Assembly (NCBI RefSeq): GCF_900537075.1
Contig: NZ_UNRA01000005.1
Coordinates: forward strand, 1-64,000
Direction: 5' to 3'
DNA: 64,000 nucleotides
Origin: Tropicibacter sp. Alg240-R139
GTDB lineage: Bacteria > Pseudomonadota > Alphaproteobacteria > Rhodobacterales > Rhodobacteraceae
Each line of letters starts with the position of its first letter. Position 1 is the stretch's first letter. The notes under the pieces were generated by a model that made no database searches, was not told where the DNA came from, and worked only from the letters and a program-made list of their open reading frames with translations. Below are positions 54,041 through 62,538 of the stretch, piece by piece. Made by a program: the position numbers and the translations under genes.

Positions 54041-55066
54041 TTGACATCAGACACAAAACGCCCGCTCACCCTTCGCGATGTCTCCGAAGCGTCAGGAGTG
54101 TCCGAAATGACGGTCAGCCGGGTGTTGCGCAACCGCGGTGATGTGTCCGATGCGACCCGCGCTCGCGTGCTCGCCGCCGCAAAAGAGCTGGGATACGTTC
54201 CAAACAAGATCGCCGGAGCCCTTGCCTCGAATCGGGTCAATCTGGTGGCCGTGATCATCCCATCCCTATCCAACATGGTATTCCCCGAGGTTCTGACCGG
54301 CATCAACCAGGTTCTGGAAGATACCGAACTGCAGCCCGTTGTTGGTGTAACCGACTATCTTCCCGAGAAAGAGGAAAAGGTCCTGTACGAGATGCTGTCA
54401 TGGCGGCCCTCGGGTGTTATAATCGCGGGACTAGAACACTCGGAAGCGGCCCGCACGATGCTGGACGCCGCCGGTATTCCCGTGGTCGAAATCATGGACA
54501 CTGATGGCAAACCGGTGGATGCGATGGTGGGCATTTCGCACCGACGCGCAGGCCGAGAAATGGCCCAGGCGATCCTGAAGGCCGGCTATCGCCATATCGG
54601 GTTCATGGGGACCAAGATGCCGCTGGACCACCGCGCCCGCAAACGCTTTGAAGGCTTCACCGAGGTCTTGGGCAAAAACGGGGTCGAGATCGAGGAGCGC
54701 GAATTCTATTCCGGCGGCTCCGCTCTGGCCAAGGGACGCGAAATGACCAAGGCAATGCTGGACCGCTCGCCAGACCTGGATTTCCTGTATTATTCCAATG
54801 ACATGATCGGGGCTGGTGGCCTGCTCTATCTGATCGATCAAGGCATCGATGTTCCGGGCAAGATCGGTCTTGCGGGCTTTAACGGCGTCGAACTGCTGCA
54901 AGGCTTGCCGCGACAGCTGGCGACAATGGATGCCTGCCGACTGGAAGTTGGGCGCAAGGCGGCCGGGATTATCGCCGCGCGTCTGGATGATCCAGAGCAA
55001 GAGATCGAAAGCCGCGTGACGCTGACCCCCAAAATCAGCTATGGTGACACGCTGAAACGGCGCTGA
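54041..55066 (+). CDS. LacI-family regulator, GntR (gluconate)-like
   Basis: 341 residues from the TTG at 54041. LacI HTH: LTLRDVSEASGVSEMTVSRV (about 9-28) and the hinge region LGYVPNKIAGALASNRVN. The ligand domain has AVIIPSLSNMVFPEVLTGIN, VVEIMDTDGKPVDAMVGISH and LYYSNDMIGAGGLLYLIDQG, which resembles GntR-type gluconate repressors. The open frame extends upstream to 53879 but would run through the operator at 53991, and those residues are cysteine-rich and unconserved. AAAGGG lies ahead of the TTG. No gluconate gene is within the window on this side. Confidence 0.85.
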   Translation: MTSDTKRPLTLRDVSEASGVSEMTVSRVLRNRGDVSDATRARVLAAAKELGYVPNKIAGALASNRVNLVAVIIPSLSNMVFPEVLTGINQVLEDTELQPVVGVTDYLPEKEEKVLYEMLSWRPSGVIIAGLEHSEAARTMLDAAGIPVVEIMDTDGKPVDAMVGISHRRAGREMAQAILKAGYRHIGFMGTKMPLDHRARKRFEGFTEVLGKNGVEIEEREFYSGGSALAKGREMTKAMLDRSPDLDFLYYSNDMIGAGGLLYLIDQGIDVPGKIGLAGFNGVELLQGLPRQLATMDACRLEVGRKAAGIIAARLDDPEQEIESRVTLTPKISYGDTLKRR

Positions 55067-55070
55067 TCCC

Positions 55071-56285
55071 GTGACTGTCGAGGTATTGGGCAACACATCC
55101 GCCCGAGCGATGTTTCTGGACCGCCATGCTCTGGCTGAACAGCCTACAGGCCCAGCCAAGGGCCAACACTTGCTCGATCTGATCGAACGTCTGGGCTTTG
55201 TTCAACTCGACAGTATCAATACGGTTGCGCGGGCCCATGATATGATCCTATTTTCCCGCCGACCAACCTATCGGCCCAAACACCTCAAACGCCTTTACGA
55301 AACCGACCGAGCATTGTTCGAACATTGGACCCACGACGCGGCGGTCGTACCAATGGCGTTTTACCCGCATTGGCATCTCCGATTTCAACGCGACGCTGAC
55401 CTCCTAAGATCAAGGTACAAGAACTGGCGGCGCGACGGATTCGAGCAGCGGTTCGAAACAGTGCTTCAACACATCCGCGATCACGGTCCCGTTTGTTCCT
55501 CGGACGTTGGCAAGGACGAAAAAAAGGGCTCTGGTGGGTGGTGGGACTGGCACCCGTCCAAAACCGCGCTCGAATATCTATGGCGCAGCGGCGCGCTGTC
55601 GGTGATCGGGCGGGACGGGTTCCAGAAACGATATGATCTGACCGAACGTGTAATCGAAGAACACCTGCGCCCCGGCACAATCCAATGTGACGCTGAACAC
55701 ACCGTAGATTGGCTGTGCAACGCTGCGCTGGACCGGTTGGGGTTTGCCACCTCAGGTGAGATTTCGGCCTTTTGGGACACCGTTTCGTCGGCCGAAGCCA
55801 AAGCCTGGTGCACCACAGCGGAACAACGCGGCGAGATCGAGATGATTGAGGTCGAAGGCGCTGATGGCGCACGCCGCAAACATTTTTCCCGGCCGGGAAC
55901 GGCCCAAGCCGCGTCCAGCATTCCAGCTCCAACCGGACGCCTTCGCGTCCTGTCCCCGTTTGATCCGGCTTTGCGCGACCGGAAACGGACTGAAAGACTG
56001 TTCGGCTTCCACTACCGGATCGAGGTCTTTGTTCCCGCCGCCAAACGCACCTATGGCTATTACGTCTTCCCCCTGCTCGAAGGGGATAAATTGGTCGGTC
56101 GCATAGACATGAAAGCACATCGCGATTGCAGAGAGTTGCGGGTCCGAGCACTCTGGCCGGAGCGCGGACTGCGCTGGTCAAAGGCCAGAACGCAAAGGCT
56201 CGAAGCCGAATTGGAGCGTGTCCGCCGTTTCACTGAAATGGACAGCGTGATTTTCGCCCCCAATTGGCTGCGCGATCCAATCTGA
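55071..56285 (+). CDS. YcaQ/AlkZ-family winged-helix DNA glycosylase-like protein
   Basis: 404 residues. Family segments are IERLGFVQLDSINTVARAHD (about 38-57), LYETDRALFEHWTHDAAVVP and the late AKRTYGYYVFPLLEGDKLVG then RIDMKAHRD. AlkZ and YcaQ unhook interstrand crosslinks and remove bulky N-alkyl adducts; the QLDSI-type motif is close to the glycosylase QxQ/QxD site. GTG start 4 bp after the regulator stop, so probably cotranscribed. Activity on a specific lesion is inferred from family only. Confidence 0.82.
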   Translation: MTVEVLGNTSARAMFLDRHALAEQPTGPAKGQHLLDLIERLGFVQLDSINTVARAHDMILFSRRPTYRPKHLKRLYETDRALFEHWTHDAAVVPMAFYPHWHLRFQRDADLLRSRYKNWRRDGFEQRFETVLQHIRDHGPVCSSDVGKDEKKGSGGWWDWHPSKTALEYLWRSGALSVIGRDGFQKRYDLTERVIEEHLRPGTIQCDAEHTVDWLCNAALDRLGFATSGEISAFWDTVSSAEAKAWCTTAEQRGEIEMIEVEGADGARRKHFSRPGTAQAASSIPAPTGRLRVLSPFDPALRDRKRTERLFGFHYRIEVFVPAAKRTYGYYVFPLLEGDKLVGRIDMKAHRDCRELRVRALWPERGLRWSKARTQRLEAELERVRRFTEMDSVIFAPNWLRDPI

Positions 56286-56316
56286 CCTCATCTCGTTGCC
56301 TCAAATTTCCCGGAGC

Positions 56317-56373
56317 GCGAGGCAGGGCCTCGCATACCGCGCCGAAGGCGCTCATCGAGCGTGCCGCAGGCAC
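56317..56373. terminator. Three consecutive short hairpins between convergent genes
   Basis: GCGAGGC/GCCTCGC at 56317-56333, GCGCC/GGCGC in gcgccgaaggcgc at 56339-56351, and GTGCC/GGCAC in gtgccgcaggcac at 56361-56373. They fill the 97-bp gap between the YcaQ-like gene and boxR, which converge. No T-run follows, so they may act as a bidirectional terminator or an mRNA-end stabiliser. Confidence 0.55.
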
Positions 56374-56382
56374 ACCTTTGGA

Positions 56383-57294
56383 TCACGCAGACAAAAAGCC
56401 CCGGTCCTCAACCAAGTCCTGCAACCGGGCAAAGGCCTCACCTTCGGACAACCCCGATGTGTCGAACTGGGCGACGGCCTTTCCGTACAATGCCTCACGG
56501 CTGGTCAGGATGGATTTCAGTTGTTCCATCGCCTCGGGATTTCCTGCCATTGGGCGCTCGTCCCCTTGCGTTCGAACCCGCTCCATATGTTCGGTCGGCG
56601 AGGCGCGCAGCCAGATGGTGTGGAAATGGCTGAGAAGGGTGTTGTAGGTCTCGGGCTCGGCCACGATACCGCCCGCCACAGCCAAGATCATGGTCTCATG
56701 CGTGGCAATCACGCGGTTGACGGCCTGCGCCTCCAATTTGCGATAACCCTCTTGCCCGTACAGCGCCATCACTTCGCTCACCGGCATTCCGCTTTGCTCT
56801 TCGATCTCGGCGTTCAGCTCGACAAATGGGACGTCCATTTCAGCTCCCAAACGGGCCCCCAAAGTCGACTTTCCCGCGCCGCGAAGGCCCACCAGACAGA
56901 CACGCTTGGCCCGCAATGCCTCAACAGGTTCGGGATTCAAGATGCGCAGAGCAGCCTGCCGCACATCTGCATTCGCTGCACGAAACAGGTCAGCCACGCG
57001 TACCGCATCTGACGTCCAGGGATCGTCTTCGCCCACCAACCATTCGATCCGGTGATCCAACGCCGCGGCGACCCGCTGCAACAACCCGATCGAGATGTTG
57101 CCCTCACCTGCTTCGAGCTGCGCCAGATAACGCGGCGACACACCTGACATCTCGGACAGAACCCGCCGTGGAATACCGCGCCGCTGCCGCGCTTCGCGAA
57201 CGCGCTCACCGACACGCGAGATCAGTTTTTGCACCAATGCATCGGCGTGATCCTGCGGGCTACTTTCGCCGCGAAAATTGGTGATTTCGGTCAT
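56383..57294 (-). CDS. boxR: BoxR/BzdR-type regulator: HTH fused to a shikimate-kinase-like domain
   Basis: 303 residues. The N-terminal XRE HTH covers about 29-85 (RVREARQRRGIPRRVLSEMS and SPRYLAQLEAGEGNISIGLL). The C-terminal domain resembles shikimate kinase with P-loop GLRGAGKST (136-144), used in BzdR/BoxR to sense benzoyl-CoA rather than as a kinase. It is the repressor of the box genes in other bacteria. It is transcribed after boxA on the same strand but with its own 100-bp upstream gap containing a candidate self-operator. Confidence 0.93.
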   Translation of the reverse strand: MTEITNFRGESSPQDHADALVQKLISRVGERVREARQRRGIPRRVLSEMSGVSPRYLAQLEAGEGNISIGLLQRVAAALDHRIEWLVGEDDPWTSDAVRVADLFRAANADVRQAALRILNPEPVEALRAKRVCLVGLRGAGKSTLGARLGAEMDVPFVELNAEIEEQSGMPVSEVMALYGQEGYRKLEAQAVNRVIATHETMILAVAGGIVAEPETYNTLLSHFHTIWLRASPTEHMERVRTQGDERPMAGNPEAMEQLKSILTSREALYGKAVAQFDTSGLSEGEAFARLQDLVEDRGFLSA

Positions 57295-57309
57295 TTTGTT
57301 CGATCTTTA

Positions 57310-57324
57310 TGCAAAATAGTGCGC
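57310..57324. promoter_or_regulatory. Candidate BoxR operator upstream of boxR
   Basis: tgcaaaatagtgcgc, 13 of 15 identical to 61974-61988 upstream of boxC. It lies 15 bp before the boxR start, inside its likely promoter. BzdR-type regulators are known to recognise TGCA-containing sites. Confidence 0.55.
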
Positions 57325-57394
57325 AATTGTACGACAGCACTGCCAAATTAGCAATGCGATACAGCATTATCTTGCATCCAACGGGTTCGAGCAG

Positions 57395-58579
57395 TCAGTA
57401 GGTTTCCACGTGATACCGACCGTCTTCGCGCATTTTATCGCGAACCTCGACCCAGTTCAAACTGATACTGCGCGCTATGTCCTTAAGCGCTTCTTCCACG
57501 CCTTGTTCCATGGCTTTTAGACCGCAGATATAGATGTGCCCTTTGGGATCTTGCAGCAACTTACCCACTTTTTTGGCCTCTTGGCGCAACTCATCCTGCA
57601 CATAGTGCTTGGTTTCACCGTGCACCCGGGAAAAGGCGAAATGTTTGGCCATGAAGTCATCGGGAACTTTGCCCAAGGGGCCAAAATACGGCAGTTCTTC
57701 AGGGCGACGCGCACCAAAGACAAGGGTAAGGGTATCCTTGAGCCTTGGGTTTTCCCTTTGCCTCCGCATCGTGAAGGCGCGGAATGGGGCAGAACCTGTC
57801 CCCGTGCAAATCATCAACAGATGGGTATCGTGGTCCGCAGGCAGCAAGAAGGTCGCGCCAAATGGTCCGGTCAATTGAACGGTATCACCCGCCTTCAGAT
57901 CACAAGCATAGTTCGAGCAGACACCGAGTTCTTCGCGCTTCACCGTCAGCGACAGATTGTTAAAGTTCGGACGCTCGCCGTCACGCGGGCTGGACACGGA
58001 ATAGAGCCTTGGAAGGTGCGGATTGCCATCGGCATCAGTGCCCGGTGGAATGATACCTACGCTTTGCCCTTCGAGCACGGGGAACGGCAAGGAACCCAGA
58101 TCCAAAATGATGTGGCGCACATCGCTGTCGCTCCCTTCATCGGTCAGGCGATAATTGCCCTGAACCCTGGCCTTTGCCGGCTTGCCGATGGTGAAAAGGT
58201 TGATCGTAGGCTTGGAGGCCGACGCAGGCGCCTTGACCTTTCCCCCCGCCCCCTTGTGAGCTTCGGCCAGCAGCGCCGCCATCGCGTCGTCCAGCGCCTC
58301 AAGCCCCGTGTCGTCCTCGGGCAGATCTTCTTGCGCCGGTAGTTCCATCCATTCGAACTGTTCTTCGACCGAATAAGGCTCGGCCACAACACGCCACTCG
58401 TCGATCGACCCCGTTGGGCAAACGGGGATGCAGTCCATGCAAAAATTGCATTTCGAGGCATCGACAACGACGTTCATGTCGTCATGTTCGATTGCTTCTT
58501 CTGGACACGTCATCTCGCAGGTGTAGCAGCGGATACAGATTTCCGGGTCGATGAGATGCTGTTTAAGCGGCTGGTTCAT
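57395..58579 (-). CDS. boxA: BoxA, reductase component of benzoyl-CoA 2,3-epoxidase
   Basis: 394 residues. Two N-terminal 4Fe-4S clusters: CIRCYTCEMTCPEEAI (16-31) and CNFCMDCIPVCPTGSI. The ferredoxin-NADP reductase part follows, with FAD motif RLYSVSSPRDGE, LGVCSNYACDLKAGD and the NADPH motif LLMICTGTGSAPFRAF. It feeds electrons from NADPH to BoxB, which epoxidises benzoyl-CoA. It overlaps by ATGA with the small cysteine-rich gene upstream. The length and domain order match known BoxA. Confidence 0.95.
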   Translation of the reverse strand: MNQPLKQHLIDPEICIRCYTCEMTCPEEAIEHDDMNVVVDASKCNFCMDCIPVCPTGSIDEWRVVAEPYSVEEQFEWMELPAQEDLPEDDTGLEALDDAMAALLAEAHKGAGGKVKAPASASKPTINLFTIGKPAKARVQGNYRLTDEGSDSDVRHIILDLGSLPFPVLEGQSVGIIPPGTDADGNPHLPRLYSVSSPRDGERPNFNNLSLTVKREELGVCSNYACDLKAGDTVQLTGPFGATFLLPADHDTHLLMICTGTGSAPFRAFTMRRQRENPRLKDTLTLVFGARRPEELPYFGPLGKVPDDFMAKHFAFSRVHGETKHYVQDELRQEAKKVGKLLQDPKGHIYICGLKAMEQGVEEALKDIARSISLNWVEVRDKMREDGRYHVETY

Positions 58580-58749
58580 CGGCTCTCGGTCCGGCGCAAC
58601 AGGATTTCGGGCAGGGTGACCGCGTCAATCAGGGCCAGGCAGATGCCCCGGCATTCGCTGCATCCAACGCAGGGGCCATTCAGCTCGGTCACGATCTGAC
58701 CAATCTGCGTGGTGCGGCGGGTGTCAGTGGGGCTGCGGGTGATGTCCAT
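58576..58749 (-). CDS. Small cysteine-rich protein between boxB and boxA
   Basis: 57 residues beginning MDITRSPTDTRRTTQIGQIV, with a four-Cys-like knot CVGCSECRGICLAL near residues 27-40 (C-x2-C-x2-C-x3-C), the spacing of an Fe-S or zinc ligand set. The ATG at 58749 follows GGAGAACATGAG, and its stop overlaps the boxA start by ATGA, so it is translationally coupled and surely real. No name is known to me. It may assist cluster assembly or electron transfer to BoxB (inference). Confidence 0.65.
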   Translation of the reverse strand: MDITRSPTDTRRTTQIGQIVTELNGPCVGCSECRGICLALIDAVTLPEILLRRTESR

Positions 58750-58796
58750 CTCATGTTCTCCGGCAAGGGAGCGGGCCATTTGGCCCGCCCATCCGT

Positions 58797-60248
58797 TCAG
58801 GCCATGTGCAGTTGCACGTATTCAAAGTCGCCCGGTTTATTGTTGATGCCTACTTTGGGCGGTGCAATCCAGCTGGCGAATTTGCCAGGTTCAAAGCAGG
58901 GTTTCATCAACGACTGGATAAAGTCCCCATCTGCCTTGGTCGGCAGCCAATCCTTGACCTTGGCGATCCAGTCTTCTTTGGGGATTATGTTACCATCGGT
59001 GTCGACATTGACGCTGGCAAAAACGCCGATTTTGCGGTGGAACCCTTCGTGGGGCAGCTTCATCGCAAACTCGACGCCGTGCTTTTCGATGATCTTGTTC
59101 CAGCGGCCTACACCCCCGGCGGCGTCTTTCACATAGTCATCGCGCAGGCGCATGTTGATCGCGGTCAGGGCGGGAACCTCTTCGGCGACGATCCCGCCAT
59201 CCTTTACGGTCCGAACCATATAGCTGTCGTCGCTCAGCTTGTGATCATCCTTGATCCGCATCTCCATAAAGCGGCCCTTGATACCCGCGTTATATGCGTT
59301 GGCGGCGTTGGTCGACACTTCGTTCCCAAACAGGTCCAGCGACAACGTGTAGTGCAGGTTCAACTTTTTCTGGATCGTTGGCAGATCGATCACACCCAGG
59401 TCCCGGATTTTATTGATGTCATAAGGATCGGTTATGCCGGCCTTGTTCATCGCCTCACACGTCGCTAGAATCGTGCGACCGACACCGGTTTCACCGACAA
59501 ACATATGGTGCGCCTCTTCGGTCAGCATGAACCGGCAGGTGCGCGACAGCGGATCGAACCCGGATTGTGCCAGGCTTTCCAACTGCATTTTGCCATCGCG
59601 GTCCGTGAAATAGGTGAACATGAAGAACGACAGCCAATCCGGAGTCTCTTCATTGAACGCGCCCAGCATCCGTGGCGCTTCTTCAGACCCGGACGAGCGG
59701 ACCAGCATGTCGTTGGCCTCTTCCCGGCCATCGCGACCGAAGTATTTTTGCAGCAGATAGACCATCGCCCACAGGTGCCGTCCCTCTTCGACGTTCACCT
59801 GAAAGAGGTTGCGCATGTCATAAAGCGACGGCGCCGTCAGACCCAGGAACCGCTGCTGCTCGACTGAGCCCGGTTCGGTGTCGCCCTGAATCACAATCAA
59901 ACGCTTGAGCATGTTGCGGTATTCGCCCGGCACCTCTTGCCAAGCAGGTTCGCCATAATGTTCGCCACAGGGAATGCGACGGTCTTCGACCTGCGGTGCC
60001 AGCAGAACGCCCCAGCGGTATTCGGGCATCTTCACATAATCGAACTTGGCCCACCCCTTGGGATCCACGGACACGGCGGTGCGCAGATAAACCATGCTTT
60101 CCTGAAAATTCTGCGGGATCAAATCGTTCCACCAGCTGATGTACCCGGGATGCCATTTTTCCAGCGCTTTCAGGACTTTCTTGTCCTGGCTCAGTCCCAC
60201 ATTGTTCGGGATCTGCGTATCGTAGCTCACGTTGATCAGATCGAGCAT
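58797..60248 (-). CDS. boxB: BoxB, diiron oxygenase component of benzoyl-CoA 2,3-epoxidase
   Basis: 483 residues, near the usual 475. Diiron ligands are visible in order: a carboxylate segment (VIQGDTEPGSVEQQRFL near 115), VNVEEGRHLWAMVYL near 153 and FMLTEEAHHMFVGETGVG near 238-255. It catalyses O2-dependent epoxidation of benzoyl-CoA using electrons from BoxA. The N-terminus LINVSYDTQIPNNVGLSQDK is the family start. It is cotranscribed with boxC upstream (36 bp apart). Confidence 0.96.
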   Translation of the reverse strand: MLDLINVSYDTQIPNNVGLSQDKKVLKALEKWHPGYISWWNDLIPQNFQESMVYLRTAVSVDPKGWAKFDYVKMPEYRWGVLLAPQVEDRRIPCGEHYGEPAWQEVPGEYRNMLKRLIVIQGDTEPGSVEQQRFLGLTAPSLYDMRNLFQVNVEEGRHLWAMVYLLQKYFGRDGREEANDMLVRSSGSEEAPRMLGAFNEETPDWLSFFMFTYFTDRDGKMQLESLAQSGFDPLSRTCRFMLTEEAHHMFVGETGVGRTILATCEAMNKAGITDPYDINKIRDLGVIDLPTIQKKLNLHYTLSLDLFGNEVSTNAANAYNAGIKGRFMEMRIKDDHKLSDDSYMVRTVKDGGIVAEEVPALTAINMRLRDDYVKDAAGGVGRWNKIIEKHGVEFAMKLPHEGFHRKIGVFASVNVDTDGNIIPKEDWIAKVKDWLPTKADGDFIQSLMKPCFEPGKFASWIAPPKVGINNKPGDFEYVQLHMA

Positions 60249-60284
60249 TTCATTCCTCCCCTGCCGATAGCCTTGCCATCGCCA

Positions 60285-61946
60285 TCAAACACGTTCCATG
60301 TTGTAGTTGCCGCGCACGCCTGTGCCATAGCGTTGCAATGCACCGTCCTCGCCCACGGCATTGGGGCGTTGGAAAATCCAGTTCTGCCAGGCAGTCAGCC
60401 GTCCAAAAATACGGGTTTCCATTGTCTCGGGACCAGCGAAACGAAGGTTCGCCTCCATTCCTGTCATCGCATCGGGCGAGAAGCTGGCGCGTTCCTCCAT
60501 GAAGATGCGCACCTCATCCTCCCAATCAATGTCGTCAAAAGCATAAGTCACCAAGCCCAGTTTTTCGACATCATCCGCCTCGATCGCCTCGCCAATCTGT
60601 TCACGGGCGGCATTCACCGCCTCGGGTGATCCAAGGAACCGGGTTTCCAGCCGGGTCAGGTCGTTCGACATCGGATAGGTGCCAAAGTTGCTGTCGGTCA
60701 TCGTGATTGCCGCCAGGGGGCGGTTGTCGCCTTCGAACTCCTCCAGCATCATGTAGGACCGATCGACGGACCACAGCAGTTCCGCCAGAACCCCAGCGAA
60801 ACATGACCCATGTTCAACCAATGCCACCAACGAACGCGACGTCATGTCGACCCGCTTCAACACGCGCTTCCAATACGTCAGGATCTCATTGGCCAGCCAG
60901 TGATCGACATTATCCAACAGCAGCTTTTCATGCGCGACCAACTTGCCTGCGTCACCTTGGGTGGTAAAGGCCACCAAGCCCAGCTCGCGCTCATTCAGGC
61001 GAAGATGCAATATCGCATCGTCCAATTCGCGCGCCAGGCGCAGCATGTAAGTCTCGGCACCTTGATCCACCAGCGCGTCAATGGATGCTAGTGCATCCTC
61101 TTCTGGACCTTTGATCAGAATGGTTGCCCGCCCCGCGTCCCGATCCATCGCGACTTCGACCGTGGAATACGTCACTGATCCGTCCTCGGCAAAACTGCGC
61201 GTCAAAGGCGTCAGAATGATGCCTTGAGCGATATCCTCCTTGTCCGAAGCACCTGCAAACTCGCGTGCGCGCTCTTGCACCGTGTCATCAAATTTCGAAT
61301 TTGCGATGACCTCATCCACCAGATTCCAATCGACCGCGCGTTGACCTTTGACGCCTTCCTCGACCGAGCAGAACACATCGGCCAAATCGCGGCGTACCTT
61401 GCGCTTGTCGGTCACGCGGGTCAGCCCGCCGGTGCCTGGTAGCACCGCCAACAGGGGCACTTCGGGCAAAGCGACAGATGACGACGAGTCATTTGTCAGC
61501 ATGATGTGATTGCAGGCCAGTGCCAGCTCATAGCCGCCGCCCGCACAGGCGCCCTTGACGGCGGCCACGTATTTCTGACCTGAATCCGCCTCGGCGGCTT
61601 CAAAGGTATTGCGCGTTTCGTTGGTGAATTTGCAGAAGTTTACCTTGTGGGCATGGCTAGCACCGCCCAGCATCCGAATGTTGGCCCCAGCGCAGAACAC
61701 CTTGTCTTTGGCCGACTGCATCACAACCACTTTGACCTCAGGGTGTTCAAACCGCATCCGCTGCACCACGTCGGCCAATTCAATATCAACGCCCAGGTCG
61801 TAAGAGTTGAGTTTCAGTTCATAGCCGGGAAACAGTCCCGCCGTCTCGTCCACATCCATGAACAGGTTGGCGACAGGCCCATCATATTCGACGCGCCAAT
61901 GATGATATTTCGAAGGATCGGTCTGAAAGTCGATACGTTCGGCCAT
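60285..61946 (-). CDS. boxC: BoxC, 2,3-epoxybenzoyl-CoA dihydrolase
   Basis: 553 residues, a double crotonase-fold enzyme that opens and hydrolyses the epoxide ring to 3,4-dehydroadipyl-CoA semialdehyde and formate. Start at 61946 (MAERIDFQTDPSKYHHWRVE) matches the family; 15 upstream in-frame codons are dropped because they lie in the promoter. Motifs are CAGANIRMLGG and GACAGGGYELALACNHIMLT (oxyanion hole), with ALPEVPLLAVLPGTGGLTRV for the second half of the site. Promoter region with a candidate BoxR operator directly upstream. Confidence 0.95.
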   Translation of the reverse strand: MAERIDFQTDPSKYHHWRVEYDGPVANLFMDVDETAGLFPGYELKLNSYDLGVDIELADVVQRMRFEHPEVKVVVMQSAKDKVFCAGANIRMLGGASHAHKVNFCKFTNETRNTFEAAEADSGQKYVAAVKGACAGGGYELALACNHIMLTNDSSSSVALPEVPLLAVLPGTGGLTRVTDKRKVRRDLADVFCSVEEGVKGQRAVDWNLVDEVIANSKFDDTVQERAREFAGASDKEDIAQGIILTPLTRSFAEDGSVTYSTVEVAMDRDAGRATILIKGPEEDALASIDALVDQGAETYMLRLARELDDAILHLRLNERELGLVAFTTQGDAGKLVAHEKLLLDNVDHWLANEILTYWKRVLKRVDMTSRSLVALVEHGSCFAGVLAELLWSVDRSYMMLEEFEGDNRPLAAITMTDSNFGTYPMSNDLTRLETRFLGSPEAVNAAREQIGEAIEADDVEKLGLVTYAFDDIDWEDEVRIFMEERASFSPDAMTGMEANLRFAGPETMETRIFGRLTAWQNWIFQRPNAVGEDGALQRYGTGVRGNYNMERV

Positions 61947-61973
61947 GCCGGTCTCCGCCTTTGTTGGGTGATT

Positions 61974-61988
61974 TGCAACATAGTACGC
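61974..61988. promoter_or_regulatory. Candidate BoxR operator upstream of boxC
   Basis: tgcaacatagtacgc, 13 of 15 identical to the site at 57310-57324 before boxR, 28 bp upstream of the boxC start. A perfect 12-bp palindrome, gcaatatattgc at 62101-62112, stands at the other end of this intergenic gap and may be a further site or part of the end of the DUF309 gene transcript. Confidence 0.55.
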
Positions 61989-62112
61989 CAAATGATGTGC
62001 GGCAAGCTCATATTGGCATCATAATGCATAATACGGCACCTCAACACATAAATCTGCGGGCAAATCTCCGGAATCCCACTCATCTCGCAGCGCAATTTAC
62101 GCAATATATTGC

Positions 62113-62535
62113 CTATTTCGTCGAAATTCTACTCTCCACGTCGCTCAATCGGTTCTGAACCGACTCGACCCGGATTCCCATCACGACATTGGGCACCCCG
62201 CTCAGCCCCACTCGGCAGGCATCACACAGACGACGCACAGCTTGCGGACGGTTCATCTTTTCTTTCAGCAGGGCGTTGGCCAATTGGATGACTGCCTGCA
62301 CAAATCGCCGCTCTGCCGAGTTTGGCGGCAACACCTGCCAAACCGCCTCCCAAACCTCGTGCGCTTCCCAAAAAAACCCTGTTTCGAAAAAACTCCACCC
62401 AGCGTCCCATGCCTCGCAGGCTGCAAGGTCAGATACAGACATTCCAGCCCGAGCGGTTTGGCAAAGCGCATCATAAGTCCCCTCGTCAGGTCGCTGGGTT
62501 TGGCCGGGAATGTATGGAACAGCGGACGACGTCAC
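62113..62535 (-). CDS. DUF309 family protein
   Basis: 140 residues. The DUF309 helical core is GWSFFETGFFWEAHEVWEAV then WQVLPPNSAERRFVQAVIQL and ANALLKEKM, with the conserved H-E-V-W-E segment that may bind metal. Function unknown. It lies 3 bp from the hydrolase gene in the benzoate-activation part of the cluster, an association with box genes worth noting but not explained. Confidence 0.82.
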   Translation of the reverse strand: MTSSAVPYIPGQTQRPDEGTYDALCQTARAGMSVSDLAACEAWDAGWSFFETGFFWEAHEVWEAVWQVLPPNSAERRFVQAVIQLANALLKEKMNRPQAVRRLCDACRVGLSGVPNVVMGIRVESVQNRLSDVESRISTK

Positions 62536-62538
62536 GGC

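Noticed and set aside
56317-56373. Row of short palindromes considered as a CRISPR-like array
   Set aside because: The three hairpins differ in sequence and are not separated by regular spacers; no cas genes are present.
57536-58342. 268-codon open frame antisense to boxA
   Set aside because: boxA is complete with all cofactor motifs; the plus-strand frame is a shadow.
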